From the NCBI RefSeq assembly GCF_004014805.1, contig NZ_ATDN01000006.1:62001-126000 (forward strand): DNA of 64,000 nucleotides, given 5' to 3'. The position numbers were made by a program, and so were the translations under genes. Under the pieces are notes generated by a model. It saw only the letters and a program-made list of their open reading frames with translations, searched no databases and had not been told where the DNA came from. The stretch comes from Mycolicibacterium elephantis DSM 44368. Lineage in GTDB: Bacteria > Actinomycetota > Actinomycetes > Mycobacteriales > Mycobacteriaceae. Below, piece by piece: positions 40,545-53,266 of this stretch. Every line of letters starts with the position of its first letter. Within the stretch, counting starts at the first letter, position 1.

Positions 40545-40617
40545 TGTCGCGCTGCGCGCGACGGTGTCTGATGTCGCGCTGCGCGCGACACGGTGTCTGA
40601 TGTCGCGCTTCGCGCTC
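40537..40617 (+). repeat. Triplicated gene-junction repeat carrying a stop-start TGATG
   Basis: The unit GTGTCTGATGTCGCGC (extended) occurs at 40537, 40564 and 40593, with spacings of 27 and 29 bp; the first two copies are identical over 26 bp. Each copy contains TGATG. Copy 1 supplies the stop of the preceding gene plus an ATG at 40544, giving an 18-codon frame whose TGA (40598-40600) overlaps the ATG in copy 3 (40600). Confidence 0.9.
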
Positions 40618-41520
40618 GGCGCGGCGGACTGGACCGCCCGGGCGCGCCGCCACCGGCAACGCGTCGACGCGTTCCTGCGGGTGTACCGGGCCGCGCCCGC
40701 CGAACCCCACCCCGTGTGGGACTTCCTGTTCACCTACTACAGCCTGCGCCCGCGCCAGTTGCGGACCTGGCATCCGGGGTTCGGCGTGATCCTGACCGGC
40801 GACGCGGCGCGACGCTATCTGGGCCGCACCGGATACGGCCCGGCCGCCGGCGGGGTCACCGTGACCGGCGACTACCTGGCGGCCCGCCTCGACACGGTCG
40901 ACTTCATCGCGCGGTTGCTGCGCGCGACCGCCGCGCGGCCGGCGCGGCTGAACTGCTTCGGGCTGCACGAATGGGCCATGGTGTATCGCGCGCCGACCGT
41001 GCGTCACGCCCACGTCCCGTTGCGGTTGGGGACGACGGGCACCGATGCGGTGGTCGAGTCGATGCCGTTGCGCTGCAGCCACTTCGACGCGTTCCGCTTC
41101 TTCACCGAACCGGCCGCTCGGCGCAACGCCGAGCGGCTCACCCGCGCGGACCAGATCGGTGCCGAACAACCCGGCTGCGTCCATGCGGCGATGGACTGCT
41201 ACAAGTGGGCGTTCAAGCTGGGCCCGCTGGTCAACTCCGAGCTCGTGATGGACTGTTTGGAGCTGGCCGCCGATGCCCGTGAACTGGACATGCGGGCCAG
41301 CCCCTATGATCTCCGCGAATACGGATTCGCCCCGATCGCGATCGAGACCCCGGCCGGTCGGGCGGAATACGTGCGGCTCCAGCAGAACGTCGCTGACCGG
41401 GCTGCGCCGCTGCGCGCGGCCCTGGTCGACAGGTGCGACCGACTCCTCGCCGCGGCGGGCCGCGAATTTGAGGAAGCGGCGGGCCGCGAATTTGAGGAAG
41501 CGGGCGGGCCGCGAAAATAG
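40600..41520 (+). CDS. Conserved protein, annotated in relatives as 3-methyladenine DNA glycosylase
   Basis: 306-aa protein with FLFTYYSLRPRQLRTWHPGFG and LNCFGLHEWAMVYRAP near its start and middle, and NSELVMDCLELAADARELDMRASPYDL (seen in parts) later. Related genomes often name it a 3-methyladenine DNA glycosylase, but I see no HhH or AlkA motif, so the function is uncertain. Starts: ATG 40600 sits in the third repeat copy; GTG 40537 would add 21 residues of repeat. The C terminus is two copies of AAGREFEE and ends within another tandem repeat. Expansion at both ends suggests slippage. Confidence 0.75.
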   Translation: MSRFALGAADWTARARRHRQRVDAFLRVYRAAPAEPHPVWDFLFTYYSLRPRQLRTWHPGFGVILTGDAARRYLGRTGYGPAAGGVTVTGDYLAARLDTVDFIARLLRATAARPARLNCFGLHEWAMVYRAPTVRHAHVPLRLGTTGTDAVVESMPLRCSHFDAFRFFTEPAARRNAERLTRADQIGAEQPGCVHAAMDCYKWAFKLGPLVNSELVMDCLELAADARELDMRASPYDLREYGFAPIAIETPAGRAEYVRLQQNVADRAAPLRAALVDRCDRLLAAAGREFEEAAGREFEEAGGPRK

Positions 41521-41563
41521 GAGAAGCGGCGGGCCGCGAAACGGAAGATGCGGCGAGCCGCGG
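41452..41563 (+). repeat. 24-bp minisatellite spanning a stop codon
   Basis: About 4.5 tandem units of a 24-bp motif beginning GCGGCGGGCCGCGAA: 41452-41475 and 41476-41499 are identical, 41500-41525 is a diverged 26-bp unit holding the TAG stop, 41526-41549 is another 24-bp unit and 41550-41563 a partial one. In frame it encodes AAGREFEE repeats; it continues beyond the stop. Candidate polymorphic VNTR locus. Confidence 0.9.
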
Positions 41564-41635
41564 TTAGGTGACGCTGCCGGCGGATAAAGCCCAGCTACCG
41601 GTGGGTAAGCTAAACGAAGGCTCAAGGGAGGAAAG

Positions 41636-43837
41636 ATGACCGATCGTGTGACGGTGGGGAACCTGCGCGTCGCCCAGGTGTTGTACGAATTCATCAACAA
41701 CGAGGCGTTGCCGGGCACCGATATCGATCCCGACACCTTCTGGTCCGGGGTGGACAAGGTCGTCGCCGATCTGACCCCCAAGAACCAGGATCTGCTGGCC
41801 CGGCGCGACGATCTGCAGGCCCGGATCGACAAGTGGCACCGCCACCGGGTGATCGAGCCGATCGATCCCGAGGCCTACAAGAACTTCCTGATCGAGATCG
41901 GGTACCTGCTCCCCGAGCCCGACGACTTCACCATCACCACCACCGGCGTCGACGACGAGATCACCACCACCGCCGGCCCGCAGCTGGTGGTGCCGATCCT
42001 CAACGCCCGGTTCGCGCTGAACGCCGCCAACGCCCGCTGGGGTTCGCTGTACGACGCGCTGTACGGCACCGACGTGATCTCCGAGGAGGGCGGCGCCGAA
42101 AAGGGCACCAGCTACAACCCGGTGCGCGGCGAGAAGGTCATCGCGTATGCGCGGCGCTTCCTCGACCGCGCCGCACCGCTGGCCACCAGCGGCTGGAGTG
42201 AGGCCACCGGCTTCAAGGTCGATGACGGCGCTCTGCTGGTCACCCTCGGCGACGGCCTGTCGACCGGGCTGGCGACGCCCGAGCAGTTCGTCGGCTACAC
42301 CGGCGACGCCGACGCGCCCAAGTCGCTGCTGCTGAAGAACCACGGCCTGCACGGCGAGGTCCTCATCGACCCCGACTCCCCCGTCGGCTCGACCGACAAG
42401 GCCGGCATCAAGGACGTTGTGCTGGAATCCGCGGTCACCACGATCATGGACTTCGAGGACTCCGTGGCCGCCGTCGACGCCGGCGACAAGGTGCTCGGCT
42501 ACCGCAACTGGCTCGGCCTGAACAAGGGCGACCTCGCCGAGGAGGTCACCAAGGACGGCAAGACCTTCACCCGGGTGCTCAACCAGGACCGCACCTACAC
42601 CACCCCCGACGGCGGCGAGCTCACGCTGCCCGGCCGCAGCCTGTTGTTCGTGCGCAACGTCGGGCACCTGATGACCAACGACGCGATCGTCCTCGACGAC
42701 AACGGCTCCGACGGCCCCGAGGTGTACGAGGGTATCCAGGACGCGCTGTTCACCAGCCTGATCGCGATCCACGGGCTCAAGTCCGGTGAGCAGAACGGGC
42801 CGCTGGTCAACAGCCGCACGGGGTCGATCTACATCGTCAAGCCCAAGATGCACGGCCCCGACGAGGTGGCGTTCACCTGCGAGCTGTTCAGCCGGGTCGA
42901 GGACGTGCTCGGCCTGCCCGCCAACACCATCAAGGTGGGCATCATGGACGAGGAGCGGCGCACCACCGTCAACCTCAAGGCCTGCATCAAGGCCGCGGCC
43001 GACCGCGTCGTGTTCATCAACACCGGCTTCCTCGACCGCACCGGCGACGAGATCCACACGTCGCTGGAGGCTGGTCCGATGGTCCGCAAGGGCGCGATGA
43101 AGAACACCGTTTGGATCGCCGCCTACGAGGACCAGAACGTCGACATCGGCCTGGCGACCGGATTCTCCGGGCGCGCGCAGATCGGCAAGGGCATGTGGGC
43201 CATGACCGACCTGATGGCCGACATGGTCGAGCAGAAGATCGCCCAGCCCAAGGCCGGCGCCACCACCGCCTGGGTGCCGTCGCCGACCGCGGCGACCCTA
43301 CACGCCATGCACTACCACGAGGTCGACGTGTACGCGGTGCAGAAGGAACTCGCGGGCAAGAAGCGCACCACCATCGACCAGCTGCTCACGATTCCGCTGG
43401 CCAAGGAGCTGGCGTGGGCGCCCGAGGAGATCCGCGAGGAGGTCGACAACAACTGCCAGTCGATCCTCGGCTACGTGGTCCGGTGGATCGACGCCGGCGT
43501 GGGTTGCTCGAAGGTGCCCGACATCCACAACGTCGCGCTGATGGAAGACCGTGCGACGCTGCGTATCTCGAGCCAGTTGCTGGCGAACTGGTTGCGCCAC
43601 GGCGTCATCACCGAAGAGGACATCAAGGCCAGCCTGCGCCGGATGGCCGCCGTCGTCGACAAGCAGAACGAGAAGGATCCGGAATTCCGCCCGATGGCAC
43701 CGGATCCCGACAACAACATCGCGTTCCAAGCCGCGCAGGAGCTGATCCTCTCCGGCGCTGAGCAACCGAACGGCTACACCGAGCCGATCCTGCATCGACG
43801 GCGTCGCGAGTACAAGGCCGCAAGTGGGCAGGCATAG
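41636..43837 (+). CDS. glcB: Malate synthase G
   Basis: 733-aa magnesium-dependent enzyme condensing glyoxylate with acetyl-CoA to malate in the glyoxylate bypass. Family features: [27 protein letters not shown] (in parts), [38 protein letters not shown] with substrate-binding residues, and the late [15 protein letters not shown]. Single long isoform G type. ATG with GGAGG well placed. Corresponds to Rv1837c. Ends overlapping the next gene by 14 bases. Confidence 0.95.
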   Translation: MTDRVTVGNLRVAQVLYEFINNEALPGTDIDPDTFWSGVDKVVADLTPKNQDLLARRDDLQARIDKWHRHRVIEPIDPEAYKNFLIEIGYLLPEPDDFTITTTGVDDEITTTAGPQLVVPILNARFALNAANARWGSLYDALYGTDVISEEGGAEKGTSYNPVRGEKVIAYARRFLDRAAPLATSGWSEATGFKVDDGALLVTLGDGLSTGLATPEQFVGYTGDADAPKSLLLKNHGLHGEVLIDPDSPVGSTDKAGIKDVVLESAVTTIMDFEDSVAAVDAGDKVLGYRNWLGLNKGDLAEEVTKDGKTFTRVLNQDRTYTTPDGGELTLPGRSLLFVRNVGHLMTNDAIVLDDNGSDGPEVYEGIQDALFTSLIAIHGLKSGEQNGPLVNSRTGSIYIVKPKMHGPDEVAFTCELFSRVEDVLGLPANTIKVGIMDEERRTTVNLKACIKAAADRVVFINTGFLDRTGDEIHTSLEAGPMVRKGAMKNTVWIAAYEDQNVDIGLATGFSGRAQIGKGMWAMTDLMADMVEQKIAQPKAGATTAWVPSPTAATLHAMHYHEVDVYAVQKELAGKKRTTIDQLLTIPLAKELAWAPEEIREEVDNNCQSILGYVVRWIDAGVGCSKVPDIHNVALMEDRATLRISSQLLANWLRHGVITEEDIKASLRRMAAVVDKQNEKDPEFRPMAPDPDNNIAFQAAQELILSGAEQPNGYTEPILHRRRREYKAASGQA

Positions 43838-45872
43838 CCTTCCGGACCCCGAGGACTCGCCGGACCGAGAGCAGTTCGACGAGTCTTCGGAATCTCAGAC
43901 CGAGCGCTTCGGTTTGGGCCGTGATGAGCCGGGCCATGACCCCGGCTTCGGCGGTTCCGAATACGGCGACTCCGCTTATCGGACACCGCAATACGGTGAC
44001 GGGTCCGACGAGCAGGGCTACTTCGACGACGGCGACGTCGTCGATGCCGAGCGCCCCGAATCGGCGTCAGGCACCGGCGCGCCTCCCCCGCCGCCGCGCC
44101 GCCCCGGCCGACACAGCGGTGAGTGGGAAGGCGGCGAGTGGACCGGTAGCCACCGCGCGGTGACCGCCGGACGGCGTGGCGTCAGCGTCGGCGTCATCGT
44201 CGCGCTGGTGGCGGTCGTGGTGCTGGTCGGCGCCGTCATCTTGTGGCGGTTCTTCGGTGATGCGCTGTCCAGCCGCAGCGACGTGGCCGCCGCCCGCTGC
44301 GTGGACGGTGAACTCGCGGTGGCCGTGATCACCGATCCGTCCATCTCCGAGCAGGTTCGGACGCTGGCCGACAGCTACAACGAGACCGCGGCGCCGGTCG
44401 GTGACCGGTGCGTGAAGGTCGGCGTCAAATCCGCGAACTCCGATCAGGTCATCAACGGTTTCGGCGACACCTGGCCCGCCGAACTCGGCGAGCGGCCCGC
44501 CCTGTGGGTGCCCGCCAGCTCCATCGCGGAGGCACGCCTGGAGGCCGTGGCCGGTCCGCAGCTCGTCAGCGACAGCCGGCCGCTGGTCAACTCCCCCGTG
44601 CTGCTCGCCGTCCGGCCGCAGCTCAAACCGGCGCTGGCGCAGCAGAACTGGGGCACCCTGCCAGGACTGCAGACCAATCCGACGTCGCTGGAGGCGTTGA
44701 ACATGCCGGGCTGGGGATCGCTGCGATTGGCGCTGCCGCTCAGCGGTGACAGCGACGCCTCCTACCTGGCCGCCGAGGCGGTCGCCGCGGCGTCGGCGCC
44801 GGAAGGGGCGCCGCCGAGTGCCGGGACGGGCGCGGTGAACACCCTGCTGGCCGGCCAGCCGCAGCTGTCTGACAACACGGCGTCGACCGCCATGGACGCC
44901 CTGCTGAACGCACCGGATCCGGCGTCGGCCCCGGTGCACGCCGTCGTCGTCACCGAGCAACAGCTGTACAAGCGCACCTCGGAGATGCAGGACGCCGCAA
45001 AGAGTGTCGCGTCTTGGCTGCCGCCGGGCCCGCCCGCGATGGCCGACTATCCGACCGTGCTGCTGTCGGGTGATTGGCTGAGCCAGGAACAGCTCAGAGC
45101 CGCCAGCGAATTCGCGCGGTTCATGCGCAAACCCGACCAGCTCACCGAGTTCGCCGAGGCCGGGTTCCGCACCGAGGGCGGCACCCCACCGGAGAGCGAG
45201 GTCGTGGACTTCGCTCCGGTCGCCGAGCCGTTGCGGTTGGGCGACGACGCCGCGCGCGCCTCGCTGGCCGCCGCGTTGACGGCGCCTGCGGAGAACCCGG
45301 CGGTGACGATCATGCTCGACCAGTCGATGCCGGCCGACGAAGGCGGCCGATCGCGGCTGGCGAACGTGGTGGCCGCGCTGCAGGCGCGTCTGCAGGCGCT
45401 GCCCGCGACGTCAGCGGTGGGACTGTGGACCTTCGACGGCACCGCGGGCCGCTCCGAGGTGAGCACCGGGCCGCTGACCGACCCGGTGGACGGCGGGCCG
45501 CGGTCGGCGGCGCTGGCTGCCGCGCTCGACTCGCAGTCCGCCTCCGGCGGTGGCGCGGTGTCGTTCACCACGCTGCGGCTGGTCTACACCGATGCGATGG
45601 CCAATTACCGTGAGGGGCAGCCCAACTCGGTTCTGGTCATCACCACCGGCCCGCACACCGACCGGACCCTGGACGGGCCGGGGCTGCAGCAGTACATCCG
45701 CGGGGCGTTCGATCAGGCCCGCCCGGTCGCCGTCAACGTCATCGACTTCGGCGCCGACTCCGACCGCGAGACCTGGGAGGCCGTCGCGCAGATCACCGGC
45801 GGCACGTATCAGAACGTGGAGAGTTCGGCGTCACCGGAACTGAACGCGGCGATCGCCACCATGCTCGGCTAG
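43824..45872 (+). CDS. Single-pass membrane protein with extracytoplasmic VWA-like domain
   Basis: 682-aa protein beginning [13 protein letters not shown], typical of mycobacterial envelope proteins. An acidic, Pro-rich cytoplasmic N terminus of about 115 residues is followed by a basic patch ([10 protein letters not shown]) and one transmembrane helix ([21 protein letters not shown], read as [16 protein letters not shown]). Outside is a substrate-binding-like region and a C-terminal von Willebrand A-like domain ([14 protein letters not shown] to [11 protein letters not shown]), probably metal binding. Corresponds to Rv1836c; role unknown. GTG start overlaps glcB by 14 bases, and its TAG shares CTAG with the convergent hydrolase. 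Confidence 0.85.
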   Translation: MGRHSLPDPEDSPDREQFDESSESQTERFGLGRDEPGHDPGFGGSEYGDSAYRTPQYGDGSDEQGYFDDGDVVDAERPESASGTGAPPPPPRRPGRHSGEWEGGEWTGSHRAVTAGRRGVSVGVIVALVAVVVLVGAVILWRFFGDALSSRSDVAAARCVDGELAVAVITDPSISEQVRTLADSYNETAAPVGDRCVKVGVKSANSDQVINGFGDTWPAELGERPALWVPASSIAEARLEAVAGPQLVSDSRPLVNSPVLLAVRPQLKPALAQQNWGTLPGLQTNPTSLEALNMPGWGSLRLALPLSGDSDASYLAAEAVAAASAPEGAPPSAGTGAVNTLLAGQPQLSDNTASTAMDALLNAPDPASAPVHAVVVTEQQLYKRTSEMQDAAKSVASWLPPGPPAMADYPTVLLSGDWLSQEQLRAASEFARFMRKPDQLTEFAEAGFRTEGGTPPESEVVDFAPVAEPLRLGDDAARASLAAALTAPAENPAVTIMLDQSMPADEGGRSRLANVVAALQARLQALPATSAVGLWTFDGTAGRSEVSTGPLTDPVDGGPRSAALAAALDSQSASGGGAVSFTTLRLVYTDAMANYREGQPNSVLVITTGPHTDRTLDGPGLQQYIRGAFDQARPVAVNVIDFGADSDRETWEAVAQITGGTYQNVESSASPELNAAIATMLG

Positions 45873-46753
45873 GTCGGGGCCGACAGCAGGCTCAGCGCCG
45901 ACCTGGCGAACACCTCCGGCACCTCGACCTGTGGGTAGTGCCCGACGCCGGGAAGCTCGATGACGTCTGCGGCTGACCGTAATTCGCGCAATCCGTCGAG
46001 CACGTTGGTGGTCGCGACGATGTCATCGAGCGCCCACAAGAAGCTCAGCTTCTTGGGCCAGTCGCGGACCGCGCCGTGCCATCGGTCGGCGTAGCGCACC
46101 CGCTCGTCGAGATAGGAGATCAGCAGGTGGGCGATGCGGTGGCCGTCGTTGTGGGTCAGCAGCGACCACTGCGCCTCGGCCTCCGCGTCCGACAGCGGGT
46201 GCGCGTCGGTGAACAGCTTGCCGAACCCGCGGACGAACCCGCCGCGGTTGACCAGTCGGGCCATCAGCGGCCCCAGCGGGCCGCGCAGAATCTTCTGGCT
46301 GGGCCGCAGGCTGGCCCGGTCCAGGATGATGCTGCCGTTGCTCAGCACGACCCGTTGCAACTCAAACGGCAAGCGGCCCTCGATGTCTCGGGCCAGTAGC
46401 TCGGTGGTCACCGACGTTCCCATGTCATGTGCGATCAGCACCACCGGGCCGGCGTTGGCGTCGGCCACCACCGCCTGCACGATATCGGCCTGCTCCAGCA
46501 GGCTGTAGCGGTGCGGGCGCGGCTTGTCGGACAAGCCGAAGCCCAAGAAGTCCAGCGTCAGCCATGCCCTGCCGCCGAGGTGGTCGATCACCTGCCGGTA
46601 GTCGAAGCTGCTCGACGGGTAGCCGTGCAGCATCAGGATCGTCGGGCCGTCGCCGGGGGCGCTGCGGACGAACACCTTGCCCGCGGGGGTGGTCAGCCAG
46701 CGGCCGGCGTCGCGCCATTGCGCGACCGTCGGTGGTAACACCCGCCCGACCAT
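45869..46753 (-). CDS. Alpha/beta hydrolase (haloalkane-dehalogenase/epoxide-hydrolase type)
   Basis: 294-aa alpha/beta-fold hydrolase. Oxyanion motif HGYPSS (43-48), nucleophile Asp110 in IAHDMGTSV, so the reaction probably goes through an Asp ester as in dehalogenases and epoxide hydrolases, an acid Asp in ALDDIV and a catalytic His in GVGHYPQ near residue 271. Substrate unknown. It corresponds by position and orientation to Rv1834 (lipZ), which I cannot confirm by sequence. ATG 46753 lies 4 bases after a large inverted repeat that could sequester its Shine-Dalgarno AAGGAA. Converges on the preceding gene with a shared CTAG. Confidence 0.87.
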   Translation of the reverse strand: MVGRVLPPTVAQWRDAGRWLTTPAGKVFVRSAPGDGPTILMLHGYPSSSFDYRQVIDHLGGRAWLTLDFLGFGLSDKPRPHRYSLLEQADIVQAVVADANAGPVVLIAHDMGTSVTTELLARDIEGRLPFELQRVVLSNGSIILDRASLRPSQKILRGPLGPLMARLVNRGGFVRGFGKLFTDAHPLSDAEAEAQWSLLTHNDGHRIAHLLISYLDERVRYADRWHGAVRDWPKKLSFLWALDDIVATTNVLDGLRELRSAADVIELPGVGHYPQVEVPEVFARSALSLLSAPT

Positions 46754-46756
46754 AGC

Positions 46757-46819
46757 CGCCGAACGTTCCTTACCGCTCGAAAAGTCGGCGAATTATCGCG
46801 CGGTAAGGAACGTTCGGCG
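46757..46819. repeat. 20-bp perfect inverted repeat between gcvP and the hydrolase
   Basis: Arms 46757-46776 and 46800-46819 are perfect complements around a 23-nt loop and fill most of the 74-bp gene spacer. Each arm holds GAACGTTC. On the minus strand the inner side contains AAGGAA upstream of the hydrolase ATG, so folding could hide it. Could be a terminator, a regulatory hairpin or a repeated palindromic element. Confidence 0.75.
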
Positions 46820-46827
46820 AAGGGCCG

Positions 46828-49674
<2,847 letters not shown>

Positions 49675-49717
49675 TGGCGAGTACTCCAGACACATGAAGG
49701 TTGAGAACCGCTGGGTT

Positions 49718-49930
49718 CCTCTCCCTCTGTCGTCGACCCGGTCCGGGCGCCTGAGAGATTCGGCGCCGCCCCGACGGATCGAGAAACGCCTTTCCCCGTG
49801 GGCGGGTAAGCAGGGCTTACCGCTTTCCAGAGGCATCGGGGGCCTCGTGCGGTCCTGGTGCCTGAGAGGTTGACGGAGAGGTATTGCTCCTTCGGCGTCC
49901 GTGGCTGGGTGTCACGGAACTCTCCCGCAC
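49718..49930 (-). promoter_or_regulatory. Tandem glycine riboswitch upstream of gcvP
   Basis: On the minus strand two glycine aptamers follow each other. Aptamer 1 (about 49849-49930) has CGCCGAAGGAGCAA and CTCTCAGGCACCAGGACCG; aptamer 2 (about 49718-49835) has CCCACGGGGAAAGG and CTCTCAGGCGCCCGGACCGG ending GACAGAGGGAG. These are the conserved cores of the family. The pair normally turns on gcv expression when glycine is high. It lies in the 343-bp spacer between resR and gcvP. Confidence 0.92.
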
Positions 49931-50017
49931 AAGCGCGATGCGCTGACGAGTTTACCGCGAGCGCGTCTCTGTCACGGCCGACGCACTACCCCGCGCGGAC
50001 AGCGTCTTACGGACCCG

Positions 50018-50653
50018 TCAGCCGATCTTGCGGTCGCGGTGCTTGCGCCGCGACGCCAGTTCGTCTTCGGGGGCGGCGATGGACTCGCCGCCGTCGGCGC
50101 GCTCACCCGGAAAATCCGCGATCGCCCCGGTCAACTCGCGCATGGCGCCGGAGACCGCGATGCCGAACACCCCTTGGCCGCCCTGCAGCAGGTCGACCAC
50201 TTCCTCGGCCGACGTGCACTCGTAAACCGTGGTGCCGTCGGAGAACAGCGTGATGTTGGCCAGATCGCGAACCCCGCGCTGGCGCAGATGGTCGACGGCG
50301 ACGCGGATGTTGTGCAGCGAGATGCCGGTGTCGAGCAACCGCTTGACGATTTTGAGAACCAGGATGTCCTTGAATGAGTAGAGCCGCTGGCTACCCGAAC
50401 CCGCCGCGCTCCGGATCGACGGCACGACCAGCGACGTGCGCGCCCAGTAGTCCAGCTGGCGGTAGGTGATGCCGGCGATCTGGCAGGCGCTGGGGCCGCG
50501 GTAGCCGACGAGCTCGTCGGGCACCGAGTCGTCCGGAAAAAGACCTGGTTGCACGGGTTCGCTGGGTACTCCGCTAGTCGAAGACGCTTCCGAATCAGCG
50601 GGGCCGCTCGCAGAGGTGAGGTCCAGCTGCTCTTGACGTGGCGTGTCTCCCAC
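50018..50653 (-). CDS. resR: MerR-family regulator ResR (Rv1830-type)
   Basis: 211-aa regulator with a MerR-like winged HTH in the middle (VGYRGPSACQIAGITYRQLDYWARTSLV, seen in parts) and a basic tail. The M. tuberculosis homolog Rv1830 (ResR) has been linked to growth recovery after antibiotic exposure (antibiotic resilience) and to cell growth and division control. The acidic N terminus (residues 1-45) is variable. GTG start at 50653 with GAGAGGAT upstream. Its 213-bp upstream spacer is without other genes; the gcvP riboswitch lies downstream. Confidence 0.85.
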   Translation of the reverse strand: MGDTPRQEQLDLTSASGPADSEASSTSGVPSEPVQPGLFPDDSVPDELVGYRGPSACQIAGITYRQLDYWARTSLVVPSIRSAAGSGSQRLYSFKDILVLKIVKRLLDTGISLHNIRVAVDHLRQRGVRDLANITLFSDGTTVYECTSAEEVVDLLQGGQGVFGIAVSGAMRELTGAIADFPGERADGGESIAAPEDELASRRKHRDRKIG

Positions 50654-50866
50654 TTCCGAAATCCTCTCGCCGATCGAACCCGCGTCCGCAGTCCCGCATG
50701 GGGCATACGACTACCGAGCCCGAGTGTGTCGAGCATACGCTTTCCGCCGGACCCGCGACTGTCCATCAGTGGACCGGCACGTCAAAGTATGGCTGCCCGA
50801 TTCCCGCTTGGCAGAAACCCTCGCCGCGTGTCGAGAGCGACGAGACGTTTCCGTGACAAAGCCTTG

Positions 50867-51361
50867 CTAGGTCGCCTTGAAGTCGTCGGGCGACACGCTG
50901 TCGAGGAACTCCTTGAACTTCTCGACCTCGTCCTCGCGCACCGCCCCGGCGGCCTCGTCGTCGTTCTCGTCGGGAATCAGCAGGCCGGCCTCCGCGAGCA
51001 CGGCCTCTTCGACGTATATCGGCACGCCGACGCGCAGCGCGATCGCCACCGAGTCCGACGGCCGCGCCGACACCTTGATGTCCCGATCGAAGATCAGGTC
51101 GGCGTAGAAAGTGCCTTCCTGCAGATCGACGATTCGCACCTCTTTGAGCGAATGGCCAAGCGCACCAATAAGATCTCGGATCAGGTCGTGGGTCAGCGGC
51201 CTGGCGGGCTCCACACCCTGCTGCTCGAGCGCGATCGCCGCGGCTTCTGACTGCCCGATCCAGATCGGCAGATAGCGGTCACCGTTCGACTCGCGGAGCA
51301 GCAAAACCGGCTGGTTTTGTGGCTGCTCCACGCGAATGCCGACCACACGCACCTCACCCAT
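50867..51361 (-). CDS. DUF151/BFN domain bifunctional nuclease-like protein
   Basis: 164-aa protein with a DUF151 (bifunctional nuclease) domain: LPIWIGQSEAAAIALEQQGV, RPLTHDLIRDLIGALG and RPSDSVAIALRVGVPIYVEE. It corresponds to M. tuberculosis Rv1829, of the same length as I recall. A C-terminal acidic stretch (DENDDEAAGAVREDE) follows. Nuclease activity is reported for plant relatives; the bacterial role is not clear. ATG at 51361 is preferred over upstream codons. Its stop lies 213 bases from resR; the MerR gene ends 48 bases upstream. Confidence 0.88.
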   Translation of the reverse strand: MGEVRVVGIRVEQPQNQPVLLLRESNGDRYLPIWIGQSEAAAIALEQQGVEPARPLTHDLIRDLIGALGHSLKEVRIVDLQEGTFYADLIFDRDIKVSARPSDSVAIALRVGVPIYVEEAVLAEAGLLIPDENDDEAAGAVREDEVEKFKEFLDSVSPDDFKAT

Positions 51362-51409
51362 ATGTGTCTGCCCTCCGCACCAAGAAGCCTTACAAACCAA
51401 GTCTAATCC

Positions 51410-52162
51410 TCAGCGATCAAGAACGTCGCGCACAGCCGACTTGATCAGCGACGTGTGCAGCATGATCGCCAGCGCGGCCACCTCGCGGGCGAGGTCGTCA
51501 CCGCGCTCCCGGGCACCCGCCTTACCGGCCTTGGCCACCGGTCCGGCGATCTGGGCGATCAGATCGGACTGACGGTCGGCCGCCGAGCGGAACGCCCGAA
51601 GATGTCGCGGCTCCACCCCGTATTCACCCAGCGCGCGGGCGCACTGGGCGATCACCACCGAATGTTCGTCGAAGAACCCGCCCGGCCCGGTGGTGATCAC
51701 ACCGGCCCTCACCAACGCCGTCAACAGCTCGTCGTCCACACCGGAGCGCGCCAGCAGGTCCTCCCGCGACAGCCGCACCTGGGTCGGGGCCACCGACGCC
51801 GTGCTGACGTGCGCGGCCGAGTCGGCCGACTCGGCACCGGCCACCGGCACCAATCGCGGTACGCCGTAAGGCGATCCGCTCTGCGGTGGCAGCTCGCCGT
51901 CCGGCTGCGCGTCGAGCTGTGCCTTGATCACCTTCAGCGGCAGGTAGTGGTCGCGTTGGGCGGTCAGGATGAACCGCAGGCGAGCGCAGTCGTAGGCGGT
52001 GAACCGCCGATAGCCCGACGCCGTGCGCTCTGGGGTGACCAGTCCTTCGGACTCCAAGAACCGGATCTTGGAGATCGTCACGTCCGGGAAGTCCGGTCGC
52101 AGCAGATCGAGGACCGCTCCGATCGACATCCCAGTGAGCGCGGGAGTGTCGGGGGCACCCAT
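51410..52162 (-). CDS. MerR-family transcriptional regulator (Rv1828-type)
   Basis: 250-aa regulator with an N-terminal MerR winged HTH ([30 protein letters not shown], seen in parts, with [18 protein letters not shown]) and an extended C-terminal helical domain of about 130 residues ([18 protein letters not shown]). It corresponds to M. tuberculosis Rv1828, which lies next to garA there too. Effector unknown. ATG 52162, 31 bases downstream of garA, so likely the same operon. Confidence 0.9.
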   Translation of the reverse strand: MGAPDTPALTGMSIGAVLDLLRPDFPDVTISKIRFLESEGLVTPERTASGYRRFTAYDCARLRFILTAQRDHYLPLKVIKAQLDAQPDGELPPQSGSPYGVPRLVPVAGAESADSAAHVSTASVAPTQVRLSREDLLARSGVDDELLTALVRAGVITTGPGGFFDEHSVVIAQCARALGEYGVEPRHLRAFRSAADRQSDLIAQIAGPVAKAGKAGARERGDDLAREVAALAIMLHTSLIKSAVRDVLDR

Positions 52163-52193
52163 CGTTACTCTTCGCGCGAGCGCTCAGCGACCA

Positions 52194-52673
52194 CTAGCCG
52201 GCCTGACCGCTGTCGTCGCTCTTCGGACCGGTGAGAAAGACCAACCGGAACTTGCCGATCTGGACCTCGTCACCGTTGGCCAACACGGCGGAATCCACCG
52301 GTTCGCGGTTGACGTAGGTGCCGTTGAGGCTGCCGACGTCGACGACCTGGAACTCGCCGCCTTCCATCCGGAACTCGGCATGCCGACGGCTGACCGTCAC
52401 GTCGTCGAGGAAGATGTCGCTGTCGGGGTGGCGGCCGGCCGACGTCGTCGGCTGATCGAGCAGGAACCGTGAGCCGGCGTTGGGCCCGCGCTTGACGACG
52501 AGCAACGCCGAGCCGACCGGCAGGCCCTCGACTCCGGAGACCGCCCCCTCGGCGCCTGCCGCGGCCGGGGCGTCCAGCTCGTTGAGGAAGTCGGCGCGGA
52601 ATACCGATGTCGTTTCCACGGTGACTTCGTCAGACGTCTGGTCAGACCCAGAGTTCTTGTCCTTATCCGTCAC
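52194..52673 (-). CDS. garA: FHA-domain regulator GarA (glycogen accumulation / TCA regulator)
   Basis: 159-aa phosphopeptide-binding protein. N-terminal TVETTSVFRADF holds Thr21 and Thr22, the sites phosphorylated by PknG and PknB; the FHA domain (about 65-145) has the conserved GRHPDSDI, SRRHAEF and SLNGTYVN. Unphosphorylated GarA inhibits alpha-ketoglutarate dehydrogenase and NAD-glutamate dehydrogenase and stimulates glutamate synthase; phosphorylation relieves this. The protein matches M. tuberculosis GarA at almost every visible position. GTG start with GGAG nearby. Confidence 0.95.
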   Translation of the reverse strand: MTDKDKNSGSDQTSDEVTVETTSVFRADFLNELDAPAAAGAEGAVSGVEGLPVGSALLVVKRGPNAGSRFLLDQPTTSAGRHPDSDIFLDDVTVSRRHAEFRMEGGEFQVVDVGSLNGTYVNREPVDSAVLANGDEVQIGKFRLVFLTGPKSDDSGQAG

Positions 52674-52827
52674 CCGCTGCTCCTCACTGGCTGCTGTGGC
52701 GATACAGGGCCGAGCCCCAGCCGTAATGCGTCTGGTCTCGACCGTACCGCGCAGTAGACGTCATTGTGCCCACCACCGCCGGAATCGCCGCTAGGTCGGC
52801 GTCCGGTGTCAGAAACCCTAACAACCG

Positions 52828-53223
52828 TCATTCGGTCACCGTGGCGCGGTAGTCGTCGGCGTCGAGCAACCCGCTGAGCGCCTCCTCCAGCGCCGAGGCG
52901 TCCACCTGCAGATCGATCAGCCAGCCCTCGCCGTACGGATCGGAGTTGACCAGCTGCGGATTCCCCTCCAGATCACCGTTGACCGCAACGACTTTCGCGC
53001 TGACCGGAGCGTAGAGGTCAGACACCGACTTGGTCGACTCCACCTCACCGAACGATTCTCCCGCCGTCACGTCCGCGCCGACGTCGGGAAGCTGCACGAA
53101 CACCACGTCACCCAGCGCGGACTGGGCATAGTCGGTGATGCCGACGCGCACGGTGTCGTCCCCGGTGCGCAGCACCCACTCGTGTTCCTCGGTGTACTTC
53201 AGGTCGGCTGGGATCTCGCTCAC
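52828..53223 (-). CDS. gcvH: Glycine cleavage system H protein
   Basis: 131-aa lipoyl carrier shuttling the aminomethyl group from GcvP to GcvT. The lipoylated Lys65 is in [15 protein letters not shown]. Starts GTG with AGGAG upstream. It lies in the same minus-strand run as garA and gcvP but does not have its own riboswitch in view. Corresponds to Rv1826. Confidence 0.95.
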   Translation of the reverse strand: MSEIPADLKYTEEHEWVLRTGDDTVRVGITDYAQSALGDVVFVQLPDVGADVTAGESFGEVESTKSVSDLYAPVSAKVVAVNGDLEGNPQLVNSDPYGEGWLIDLQVDASALEEALSGLLDADDYRATVTE

Positions 53224-53266
53224 GACGCTCCTATTTCCTGTTTTCTTCCACTGACTGCGCTTGACC

